Part shown: positions 48,260 to 59,035 of the stretch, one piece after another
How the letters are laid out: every line of letters starts with the position of its first letter
Numbering within the stretch: the stretch's first letter is position 1
Origin: Tetracentron sinense
Taxonomy: Eukaryota > Streptophyta > Magnoliopsida > Trochodendrales > Trochodendraceae
NCBI GenBank assembly: GCA_015143295.1
Contig: CM026560.1
Span: forward strand, 4,528,501-4,592,500
Length of the DNA: 64,000 nt
Direction: 5' to 3'
Translations under genes and position numbers: made by a program
Notes under the pieces: model-generated
The model's database searches: none
What the model saw: the letters and a program-made list of their open reading frames with translations, nothing else
Told to the model about the DNA's origin: nothing

Positions 48260-49160
48260 AATCTCACTCCCCTGGCATCCTATATGCTTAAAGCTCCTTA
48301 CCCTCGATGCTTAAATGATATTCTCCTTTTGAAAAAAGGAGAGCCAAAGTTGATGATATGATGGAGGTTTTTAAACAAGTCAAAATTAATCTCTCACTCA
48401 TAGAGGCTATCAAGCAAATTCCGGCTTATGCCAAGTTCCTTAAGGACCTATGCACTCAAAAGCGTAAATTTCGGACTCGTGTCCAAGAAGGTCCTTCTCA
48501 CTGAGAAAGTGCACTCTATTATCCAACACAACACTCCTTCAAAATTCAAGGATCCCGGTGCTCCTACCATTTCATGTATTATTGGAGATCACTCCATTAA
48601 TCAAGCACTCCTGAATTTATGAGCAAGTGTTAATCTGCTGCCCTTCTCGTTGTATAAGCAACTAGGTTTAGGAGATCTTCAACCCACATCCGTCGTGTTG
48701 CAATTGACGGATAGATCTATGAAAAAGCCTCGCGGGGTGATTGAAAATGTTCTTATCAAAGTTGACAAATTTTACTTTCCAGTAGACTTTCTTGTCCTTG
48801 ACATGAAACCCGTGCATGATTCGAAAAGCTAAATTCTAGTTATCCTTGGTCATCCTTTCTTGGCCACGGCCAATGCTTGTATAAATTGTAGGACCGGGAT
48901 AATAGATGTGTCATTTGGTAACATGAAAGTTCGGTAGAACATTTTCATCACACTCGAACAACAACATAAGGGAAAGGAGTGTTTTATGCTGAATGCGAGT
49001 GATGAAATAATTGAGACCCCTCCTTATGCCTTAATAGAGAATGCCTTAGCGGCATCCCTTACTCATCTCAAACCCCCAGACTCGACTAAAGAAAAGCCCA
49101 AAGAGGATAACAATTATTTGCTACCTTTCATCTATCTCAAGGGCTTTAATTCGAGAAGCA
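48260..49160 (+). pseudogene. Athila protease-like region (fossil)
   Basis: Recognised from the Athila order: a PGAPTISCIIG word near 48,560, LPFSLYKQLGLGDLQPTSVV near 48,640, and ILGHPFLATANACINC near 48,847, the flap and end of a retropepsin-like domain. After it come a short acidic region and EKPKEDNNYLLP-type sequence. Broken in several places. Confidence 0.75.
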
Positions 49161-49440
49161 TAAAGTGAGAATTACATGCCCATGCTTGTTCAATCTTTTT
49201 TCTTATAAGCGCAGGTCATACAAGTTATATCATACACCTGCGACCTTTCAAAGGCGTAAGAAATCCATCGTCTCTGTCCCAGATGGGCTAATCCTTAAAG
49301 CCAAAACCCAACTTCACCAGCCCTATGTTGAGGGCATTAAGAACGGGACGATGTTCAAATTTAATGAGTGGTTGAACCCCGTGACGGTTGAGAGTTGTAC
49401 TACGTCCGGCTGAAGACGATAAACTTAGTGCTTGTTGGGA
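49161..49440 (+). pseudogene. Short Athila 3' coding remnant (fossil)
   Basis: Contains VPDGLILKAKTQLHQPYVEG and NEWLNPVTVES, then the non-coding phrase CTTGTTGGGAGGCAACCCAA (49,432-49,451), which often follows the last ORF in Athila relatives. I do not assign a domain. Confidence 0.5.
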
Positions 49441-51311
49441 GGCAACCCAATGTTTTTGTAGACTTACTTGAGTCTAAGTTTAGGGTGGTTCTCCACGCCC
49501 CATAGTTTTTCGATATAAAAAAAAGGGCCTCTCGATTGATCGGCGTCCCATGCCGATCGATCGACCATATTTCTGGTTCGTAGTCTCGTCTTCCGATCGA
49601 TCAGCCACCACTGGGCTGATCGATCGCCCAAAAGTTCAAAAATTCGTACCCTCTCCTTCCGATCGATCGGTCACCACTGGGCCAATCGATCGCCCAAAAA
49701 AAATGGTTTGGATGTGCTTTATCCTAGGTTAAGTCATGTGTTGCTCTATCTTCGGCTCTTTGGATTCTTGATGTATTCTAGATGTCTTTGCTTCATGATA
49801 TTTATATATTGACATCTTTGATTTCTCAATGTGTGCAGCTTCTTTCTCACTAACCCTGCAAGGTATAGTTTCAACGAAGTTTGGGGTGACATCTGCTTGA
49901 TACATCTTTTATCTTCTTCCTCCTTCTTCATCTTTCATTCATGGATTGCCCTCACCTGTCAGGTATTATTGTTCCCCCTTACTTGTGCTTTAATTTTTTT
50001 ATATTGAGGAAAATGTAATCTTTAAGTTTGGGGTTGGAAAATAACTTTCATTATTTGCTCACTGGGCATCCATACAATAGGGTAGGACATGCAATCAAAT
50101 TTAATTCTGAAAATTGATCTATTTTGAATCTGAATCAAATTGTGATACATATGTTATAATCCATTCATTATTGATTGACTTAATTTGATAATACATGATC
50201 CCAAATAGATACAATTCTTACACTTGACTAAACTATGCATGCTGAAAATTTATGAAGTCATGAGTCGCTTTAAGAAATTGCACGAGCACTCTAACATATT
50301 GTCTTGTGGGGTTTGAAACTGAATTAATTAATGGTGTTTTTGGTACCTCTGAAGAAGTTAGGTGACTTAGAAATTGAACACCACTTTTGGCTAAATTGAA
50401 ATTTTTTTAATGACACAAATGATTACCTGACCAGGTTTGCACTTAGTAACCGGACCTCCTGCCTCACTAAGTGGAGAGTGTTCGCGTCAAAACATGAAAA
50501 CTTTGGAAGGGATAAAGAATCACAAGAAATTGGAATCTTCACTAGTTATTATTTATTCTTTGAACCAAACTCCTACCTAGTAACCAAGCCTCTTGCCTTA
50601 CTAAGCAAAGAGTGTTCGCGTCAAACAGTGGATGTTTGGAACAAACATTTATCAAGAGTGACTAGTATGAATTCGGAGCCTATTTGACTAAAGTTAATAA
50701 GCCCTAGGGGTGTCTTAATTCCTGGTGCCCTAAGACCTTCTGGTTTGGGAGTTATTGGCCTAATACTTGCTACACAGGTTGTCTAGATAGCTTAATAAAC
50801 TTAAGACTCTGTACAGTCAACTCATTCAATAAAAAGAAAGAAAAGTGTCAAGAAAAAGCCTTGGGTCGGTGAATAAATTGATAGGAAACCTGATGACAAA
50901 GGGGTGATAAAACAACTGTTGAGAGAAAATGTTGAAACCACATATTCAATTGATTGTCACACATCAAAGGAGACCAATGACCAATCTTTAATAAGCATAA
51001 ATGTTCAGGATTGTGGAAGGTTTTATGAAATTGAGAATGTGGAGAGTCAAGAATAAAGCCGATTAATAATGAGAGAATTATGCTATGTATAATGATTTTT
51101 AATGATTTAAGAAATACGTATCAGATAATCTTTTAATCAGTGCATGTCATACCTGAGCATAGGTGCAGAGTTACAGGGAAATACTGATGTTTGTGGGTTT
51201 CGTCACTGGTAAACCCTCACGAAACTTCATTCGTCCACTAGGGCCATCTAGAGGTCTAAAAGGCTTGTTGCATATGCCAAATGCAACTAGGGATCCCACG
51301 AATTAGGGTTG
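49441..51311 (+). other. Athila 3' untranslated region
   Basis: Non-coding, AT-rich. It includes a GATCGATC repeat block (49,531-49,696, listed separately). Two copies of a CTAGTAACC...CTCCTGCCTCACTAAG phrase lie about 150 bases apart (50,440-50,490; 50,575-50,620). No gene is seen. Confidence 0.6.
49531..49696. repeat. GATCGATC palindrome repeat block in the Athila interior
   Basis: A unit of about 66 bases, CTTCCGATCGATC...CACCACTGGGC...ATCGATCGCCCAAAA, occurs twice (about 49,588-49,640 and 49,656-49,700). It is preceded by a shorter related piece (GATTGATCGG ... CCGATCGATCG). The cores equal the U3 palindromes of the Athila LTR, but this block is internal. Confidence 0.8.
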
Positions 51312-51652
51312 TAATTTGTGTTAATTGTTACACATTTATGCACCTTAAACTGCAGTTGTTAATTCCTTTGAGCCCATTTATCCAGTACGATACTTCACTT
51401 AGGTGTGTTTATTGTTTTCAGGTTCATGCGAGGAAAAGAAAACAAAAATGATAATTTACAAGCTTTAAAGTTTCTTGTAAATCGCTACCGAGCAAAGATC
51501 CAAGCTAAAGAGAAGTTAGAAATGTAAATCAACCCTTGTTTGGTGTACAGGACATAACTCATTCACCGTAGCTTCGATTTTGGCCCTTAATATATCAAAT
51601 CGACCAGCTCGAAAAGATCTACAACTTCCGTGAAGGAAGTTCAGACAAATTC
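51312..51652 (+). repeat. 3' LTR of the Athila element, left part
   Basis: Matches the first ~345 bases of the LTR at 27,518. The Tekay element at 51,653-61,330 is inserted here. AATTC at 51,648-51,652 and AATTT at 61,331-61,335 are the target duplication with one change. Confidence 0.85.
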
Positions 51653-54017
51653 TAGTTACGTCCCAAAATCCCTGTATGAGTTAAGGAGACTTTAGGTGTG
51701 ACTATACATAACCTGGCAAACCATCTTGCAAAATATACAAGCCATACTATGGCTAAAGTGCATTAATCAGAGTGCGGAAGCTTAAACAAAATTTTTCCTT
51801 TTCTATACATAACCGGTATTCTAAGTTCATATACAAAACATAACAAATAAAGGTGAACATGCCCACCATCAAAATACAAAATAAGGAAACCTCCCTATCA
51901 CTCTCTCAACAATAGTCTAAATTAGGTCACCTATCTAGATCACTGTCCTCCTGAGGCTGCAATGGAATAGGTGTCTCTTCTGCAACGTACTCTTCCTCAA
52001 CCAATGGCTCGGGGTTAAAGGTATCCACCGAACCTGCCAACATGAAATGTACGACTGAGTATGAAATACTCAGCGAGCACAAGCTACTAGCTAACAATAG
52101 CAATAACAAGTCATATTATCAAATTTAAACAATATAATGATCATGACATGCATGGAACTAAATGCGAAAACTTCATATAAAACCTATGCTCAAAATCATA
52201 ACTTATTCTTGAAATATTTTTACGTGTTTTTAAAAACTTGCTTATCGTGTTTAAAATTCATTCTTGTCTTGTTCTTGTCTCATGCGTGCCTTGTCTTGTT
52301 CTTGTTTAGAATCACACTTGTCTTGTCATGCTTGTCTTGTAATTACTTGTCATGCTTATCTTGTGAGCCAGATGTTAGTGCCCTTGTAATGACTTGTGAC
52401 CCGGGTATGTAAATAAACTTCAGCGAATTCTTGAAAGCAACTTGTGAGCCAGGGATGTAAATACCCTTCAGCGAAAATAGAAAAGGTACACCAACATCCT
52501 TGACCAACCCAATGTCTGGCATTGTCATGCTTGTCTTGTTTTCTTGTGAGCCAGATATGGCATATCCTTAGATATGCCCTATCCTTGACCGACCCAAAGT
52601 TCGGCTTTATCATTCTTGCTTGTCTTGTTTTCTCGAAGTCAGATATAGCATATCCTTAGATATGCCCTATCCTTGACTGACCCAAAGTTCGACTTTATCA
52701 TTCGTTTCGTAAATCACATATCTTATTCTTGGTTATTTTCTCATATACATATACTAGAAAACCTCGGTTCATGTATGCATGCGTGCTTGTGTGTAGCAAT
52801 GTGTAACAATCATAATGACATGAACAATTTAAATAATAGCATATAGCATTTCAAATCTTTTAATAGTCATATGAGAATTTACGAAAACATATAGAGCATA
52901 TTAGCACAATTTCCAAATTGGGAAAAACCCTAAATCATATTTTCATAGTCTTTAGTTTAGATTTCATACATGCATTTCATCAAACATATGACATTCAACA
53001 TTTCTTTAGGCATTCAATTCACGTTTTCTTTGTCAAACATATCATCAACCACCTTGAGTGCGTGTTCTATGCGTACATTGCCCTATCCCATTTTCCATCA
53101 CACAACAATCATCCACATCCTACATGGCATCCAACTCTTCAACTATCCATACATCCCACACATCCATACACATTTAATTAACTCTTTACATTTTAGAGAA
53201 ACATTGGTTAATTTCAAGAAAATGAAACATACAAGCTTAATCCATAATCATTTTAAAAGAACCTAAGTTATTACTAAGCCAACTAGGAGGGTGTACTAAC
53301 CTCTTAAGGATCACTCCTAACTTGAAGAAAAACCCTTGATCAGGGAGTCCAAGCTTGAGGAAGAAGAAACCACCTTGACTGGAAGATCCTTGCTTGTTGT
53401 GAATGATCTAAGCTTGATTTGAGCTCTTCTTCTTAAATTCAAAACCCTCATTTGGAAATCCTCAAATCTCCTTCCTTCTCCTCTCCAATCCCTCTTAGAT
53501 TTAGGTTAACCCAAAACCCCCCAAAATGACCCCCTATTTATATGACAAGGTATTAAAACCCTAAATTCTGAAATTTGGCACCTGCGTGCGATCAATCGCA
53601 TACTAACTGCAATCGATCGCAGATCCCAATGCGATCGATCGACCTGGAGGTGATCTATCGCACATGAACCCAAGAGCCTCTGTCCACTTTTTCCACTGTA
53701 TGCGATCGATCGCACCCCACTTGCGATCGATCGCAAGTTCACCCGAAAGTTTTCTAAGTTTTTCCTCTGACTACAATCGATCGCACCTTATCTGCGATCG
53801 ATCTCATCTCCCATTTTTTTCCTTTTCAATACCCAAAGACCCTTTAGAGAGTTTCCAACCTTGTTCCTATCCTTCTTAGAGCACTAACCCCCTTCATATA
53901 CCACACCTAGTTTGTTACTAACCATTTCTCATAATTACAAGTTCAAAATACATGGAAGGCCCTTTGGCCATTAAGGTATATTTCATCAACCATGTACAAA
54001 AGTTCCGGGGTTCTACA
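51653..54017 (-). repeat. Tekay 3' LTR
   Basis: On the minus strand it starts TGTAGAACCCCGGAAC at 54,017. The palindromes TGCGATCGATCGCA (53,701-53,714) and TTGCGATCGATCGCAA (53,721-53,736), plus variants down to 53,587, lie upstream of a minus-strand ATATAAATAGGGGG box near 53,531-53,545. The GACAAGACAAG tract lies at 52,250-52,640. Confidence 0.9.
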
Positions 54018-54029
54018 TCCTCCCCTCGC
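54018..54029 (-). promoter_or_regulatory. Polypurine tract of the Tekay element
   Basis: The minus strand reads GCGAGGGGAGGA and abuts the 3' LTR. Confidence 0.75.
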
Positions 54030-54107
54030 TTACAAAAATTTCATCCCCAAAATTAGGACGTTACAAGATAATACAAGAAAACCAACATACATAAACCACT
54101 AAAGGAA

Positions 54108-55500
54108 CTAAACAAACAAATTAGAGTATTTTTCTTTCCCTTCGGCTTTACATTCCCATGTAGCCTCTTCTGTAGAATGGTGCTGCCATCTCAGTAGGAC
54201 CAATGGAATGGTCTTGTTGCGCAAGATTTGATCTCGCCTGTCCAAGACTTGAACTGGTTGCTCCACTAGCATGAGATCCTCCCAAATCTCTAACGGATCA
54301 AGCTCGATGACATGGGACGGATATGGGATATATTTCCGAAGCATGGAAATGTGAAATACATTGTGGACCGCTGCCATATGGTTGGGTAGAGCAACCCGGT
54401 AAGCCCCCTCACCAACTCTGGTGATGATCTCGAACGGACCCATATACCTAGGGCTAAGCTTTCCTCTCTTGCCAAATCTCATAACACCCTTCATCGGCAA
54501 AACCTTAACAAATACCATATCGCCGACTCTGAACTCCAGATCTCGTCTACGGTTTTCTGCATAGCTCTTTTGTCGATCCTGTGCAGCCTTCAACCTTTCT
54601 CTGATAAACTTGACCATGTCTACAGTCTGCTCAATCAACTCCGAACCCAAAATTTTTCGCTCACCAACTTCATCCCAGGATAGAGGAGACTTGCAACTTC
54701 TCTCATATTAGGCCTCAAATGAAGCCATCTGGATACTCGCCTAATAACTATTGTTATAGGAAAACTCAACCAACGGCAAGTGATCTTCCCAACTGCCCTT
54801 GAAATCTAGCATGCAAGCTCGGAGTATGTCCTCTATAATCTAATTTACCCTGTCGGTTGGCCTATCTGTCTAAGGATGAAAGGTGATGCAAAAATCCAAA
54901 GGGGAACTCATAGCATTCTGAAAACTCTTCCAAAACCTGGAAGTAAATCTAGGATCCCTGTTTGACATAATACTCACCGGTACCCCGTGCAACAGAACCA
55001 CTTCTTTAATGTACAATACAATTAGCTGGTTCGCGTTGAACATAGTCCGATAGGGAAGAAAATGCGCAGACTTTGTCAACTTGTCGACTACAACCTAGAT
55101 AGCATCAGAGTTCCTAGCTGTCCGCGGTAATCCCATAATGAAGTCCATAGAAATGTTCTCCCATTTCCACTTTGGAATAGGGAGGGCTGCAAAAGACCTA
55201 CTGGCCTCATATGCTAGGCCTTGACCTATTCGCACACCAAGCACCGAGACACATATTCTACCGCTTCCCTCTTCATGTTCCGCCACCAGAAATGCTCTTT
55301 GAGGTTCTGATACATCTTTGTACCCATAGGGTGTACGGTATACTTGGACCAATGAACTTCGTCCAATATTTATTGTCTAAGCTCCTCATCGGCTCGAACA
55401 AATATTCTTCCTTTAAATATGATATCACATCACCCTTCAAGGCGAAATCTTCGCTGCTACTGCTAATCGACTTATCTCGGTAAGTAAGCAACTCGATATC
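54108..55500 (-). pseudogene. Tekay integrase with chromodomain (fossil)
   Basis: From right to left: an integrase start region (near 55,300-55,490), the core (KWENISMDFIMGLPRT near 55,140; MTKSAHFLPYRT near 55,060), a GPY/F-type module (GKLSPRYMGPFEI near 54,450) and a chromodomain at the end (LDRRDQILRNKTIPLVLLRW, EEATWE near 54,160-54,255). Chromodomain-bearing integrases are known to steer integration to heterochromatin. Broken in several places. Confidence 0.85.
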
Positions 55501-57159
55501 CGATCCTTATAACTCTCGGATCCGGACTAAATTGTAAGGCCTAACGGTGATATTAGTCATCACCGGGCCATAGGTAGGAAGGTTGAAACTGATGTCGAGG
55601 TTAGACACATCCTCCAACAACTTTCACTCTTGCACCATCATGTGAGCCAAGAGCCTAGGAGGCTTTCTGCTAAGAGCATCTGCCACCAAGTTCGCCTTAC
55701 CTGGATGGTATTGAATGGAGCATTCATAGTTTTCAAGAATTTCATCCATCGCCTCTGCCTCAAGTTCAACTCCTTCTGGGAAAATAGGTACTTCAGATTT
55801 TTGTGATCTATGAACATATCAAACTGTTCCCCGTAAAGATAGTGTCGCCATATCTTTAATGCAAACACTACTGTGGCTAACTCCAAGTCGTGTGTAGGAG
55901 GATAGTTCTTTTCGTGAACCTTCAATTGCCTTGAAGCATAGGCAATTACGTTCTTACGTTGCATTAGAACACATCCTAACCCAACGTGCAAGGCATCATT
56001 ATATACTACAAAATCACCATTCCTAGATGGCATTGTAAGGACGGGAGTCGTAGTGAGCTGCTTTTTCAACTCCATGAAGCTATTCTCGCATTTATCTCTC
56101 CAAACAAACTTGACATTCTTCCGAGTAAGATATGTGAATGGTGCCACTAAACTAGAGAACTCCTCTACAAATCTCCGATAGTAGCCTACCAAACCAAGGA
56201 AGCTATGTATCTCTGTGACACTCCTGGGTCTCTCCCATTGCATAATTGCCTCTATCTTTGCCAGGTCAACCGAAATACCCTCCGCGAATACTACGTGGCC
56301 AAGAAACGTCACTTTTTTCGACCAGAATTCGCACTTACTCAACTTCGCACTTACTCAAAGCATCTCGAGAGTAAGGCGAAGTCTCGATCATGATCTTCCC
56401 GTATCTTGGAATACACCAAGATGTCATCAACGAACACCACGACACACTGATCGAGACAAGGTCTGAACACCCAGTTCATCAAATCCATGAACGCCGACGG
56501 TGCATTTGTCAAACCAAAAGGCATGACAAGGAACTCGTAGTGCCCGTACCGAGTTCTGAAAGCAGTCTTGGGAACATCCTCAGCCTTGATCTCCAACTGA
56601 TGGTAACCCAATCTACAATCAATTTTGGAGAAAAATCTCGCTCTCTTCAGTTGGTCAAACTAGTCGTCTATCCGAGGCAAAGGATAACGATTCTTGATCG
56701 TGACATTGTTCAACTGCCTATAGTCGATGCACATCCTCATCGACCCATCATTCTTCTTCACGAAGAGTACCGAAGCTCCCAATGGTGACACACTTGGTCG
56801 GATGAAACCAAGCTGTTGCAACTCTTTAATTTGCACTTTCAATTCCTTAAGCTCTATTGGAGTCATCCTATACAGAGCCCTTAAAATCGGAGCTGTGCCA
56901 GGAGCAAGCTCTATCGCGAACTCAATCTCCCGATTTGGAGGCAATCCAGGTAATTCCTTTGAAAACACATCCAAGAACTCAGTAACAATCAGAATGGCTG
57001 ATGAGTTTTGTGCCTCTGGGTTCTCTAAGCTTAGAGCAGCGAAGCGAGCAATATCTCTTCCTTGTAGACCTCGAAAGTGAAACGGCTTAACTCCTTCCGG
57101 CCTGAAATTCACCATCTTCTCAAAGCATGCCACATGTCCGTGATGATTCGATAGCCAAT
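55501..57159 (-). pseudogene. Tekay reverse transcriptase and RNase H (fossil)
   Basis: Minus strand. The reverse transcriptase carries [14 protein letters not shown] near 56,860, [20 protein letters not shown] near 56,700, [17 protein letters not shown] near 56,500 and catalytic FVDD near 56,420. The connection has [14 protein letters not shown] near 56,170. RNase H follows, with [19 protein letters not shown]-like words near 55,900. All are standard gypsy motifs. Several breaks. Confidence 0.9.
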
Positions 57160-57460
57160 TCATCCCAAGAATGACATCGAAGTCTAAGTCTTGGAACTCT
57201 AGGATGATCAAGTCGGCCAAATATTTATTCTGCCCCACTTGAACCGCACAATCCTTTTATATCCGATTTGTAACCATTGACTTGCCAAGTGGAGTTGAAA
57301 TGGACAACTCATGCTCCAACAGACTAGACTTTAATGAAAAACCCTTTGCAAAACTAAGCGAGACAAAAGAATGAGTAGATCCGGTGTTAATCAACACTCG
57401 AGCTAGGCATTCATTCACTAATAAAGCATCTGTGTAATTAAATAATTCACATCAATGGAT
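57160..57460 (-). pseudogene. Tekay aspartic protease (fossil)
   Basis: A GSTHSFVSLSFA word near 57,370 (the D-T/S-G protease loop region) and [16 protein letters not shown] near 57,150-57,190 identify a retropepsin of the RVP_2 type. Confidence 0.8.
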
Positions 57461-57599
57461 TTCAACAAAAGTATACATAGTGTATAGGTAACATATTATA
57501 CACATAAGCAATCATATCATATAATATCAGACATTCACAACTTGCAAACTTTAGCATTCTAGCATACCTTGCATGACATCGTCAGATGCACGTGCGTCT

Positions 57600-58767
57600 C
57601 TGCTGAGATGGCTACCTGATCGGGGGCCTACTTTCCTGAAATTGGCATGGCAACTGACGGCGGGGACAATCTCTGATCATATGGCCCTGATCGCCACAGT
57701 GAAAGCATCCACCTAAAATCTTCCTACACTCTCCAACCAAATGCCTCCTACCACAATAAGTACAGACCTCATAAGAGTACGTGGAAGGCGCATATCCCAT
57801 GGCCTGAGATAATGTGCGGCGAGGAGCCTGTATAGTAACCGGGCATGAAGCCTGCGAAGCAAAAGAACAAGGAGCCTATGCTGTTGAATAGAGTCTCTAT
57901 GACTGTACTGGCCTTGAAGGCTGGTATGGAGTAGTCCTAACCCTCTTCTCCGTTGAGCCACTAGATTGGCCTTTTACCATTTCCCTTCTCTTGAAGAATT
58001 CCTTGGATTTCACCTCTACTAACTATGCTTTGTCCACTACCTCGGCATATGTCTCATGCCTAAACATCGAGACTCCATTCTTGATGTAGGCCTTCAACCC
58101 TCTTAAATTTTCGAGGCTTCAAAGCCTCTATAGCTATCATATGAGGAGCGAATCTAGATAGCTCCGAGAACTTAGCCTCGTAAGCGGCCAGAGACAAATT
58201 ACCTTGATCCAAGGTAATAAATTCAACTTCCTTCTTCTCCTTCATTCCTACCGGGAAGTATTTCTTATAGAAAATGTTAAGAAATTCTCCCCAAGTCCAC
58301 TCTTGACCCTGTCGGGTCAAATTCCGAATCCTAACCTCAAACCTCCACCAATGGTCGGCCTCACCTTCTAGCATAAAGGCGGCCCAGGTGACCCTCTCTG
58401 CCTCAGTAGACAACAATACTGAGAAAAGCTTTTCAGGCTGCCTGATCCATGCTTCAGTCACTAACGGATCAATGCTACTATAAAATACTAGAGGCCCCAT
58501 TCTCTGAAAAGCCTCGATCCCTGCTTGCGCTCGATTTTGAGGAGCAGCTATAAGTGCAACAGCAGGAGGAGTAGCAGGTTGTCTAACTACTAGCATAGTC
58601 AAAGTCTCGGCTATAGATGCAAAAGCTTGAGCGAAGTCGGGTTGTTCATCGCCCGAGGGAGCATCACCTCTATTACCCCTTGTATTATATCCGTGACCCC
58701 GCGCACCGCGTCTCATAATTAAATCCTGAGAACGACAGTACAACATGAGTCTAACTTGGATATACAT
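57600..58767 (-). pseudogene. Tekay gag with CCHC knuckle (fossil)
   Basis: The N-terminal part (MRRGARGHGYNTRGNRG near 58,700) is basic. The Retrotrans_gag core has AERVTWAAFMLEGEADHWW near 58,370 and KKYFPVGMKEKKEVEF near 58,240. The zinc knuckle CFHCGDQGHMIRDCP (near 57,660-57,705) is preceded by a second Cys-rich piece, CTYCGRRHLVGEC. Broken in several places. Confidence 0.85.
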
Positions 58768-59019
58768 TTAATAACTATTTCCACAATCAGTTAATATTGA
58801 CTAAGTACATAACAACACACGAAAGTATACATAGCAATAGTATAACATATAATTTGTGTTCCTAGCGTAGGACACTAAGTTTGGTTGGGTTCCAACCGGT
58901 CATGGACTAAGACTAAATGGTCAATCTATACTTGGAATACGACTCTTTTCTTAAATCTAATACCTTATTTAAATCGTGGTATTGAGTACTAAATGACCCT
59001 AAGGAATCTAATGCCTAGA

Positions 59020-59031
59020 GCTCTGATACCA
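59020..59031 (-). promoter_or_regulatory. Primer-binding site of the Tekay element
   Basis: The minus strand reads TGGTATCAGAGC, the perfect initiator-Met tRNA site, four bases from the LTR end. Confidence 0.9.
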
Positions 59032-59035
59032 CTTT

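Noticed and set aside
53580-53820. Regularly spaced GATCGATC palindromes that at first look like a CRISPR-type array
   Set aside because: Spacers are short, unequal and shared between the two LTRs of one element, and this is plant DNA. It is part of the LTR promoter.
56727-57080. Plus-strand open frame of 117 codons
   Set aside because: Antisense of the Tekay reverse transcriptase.
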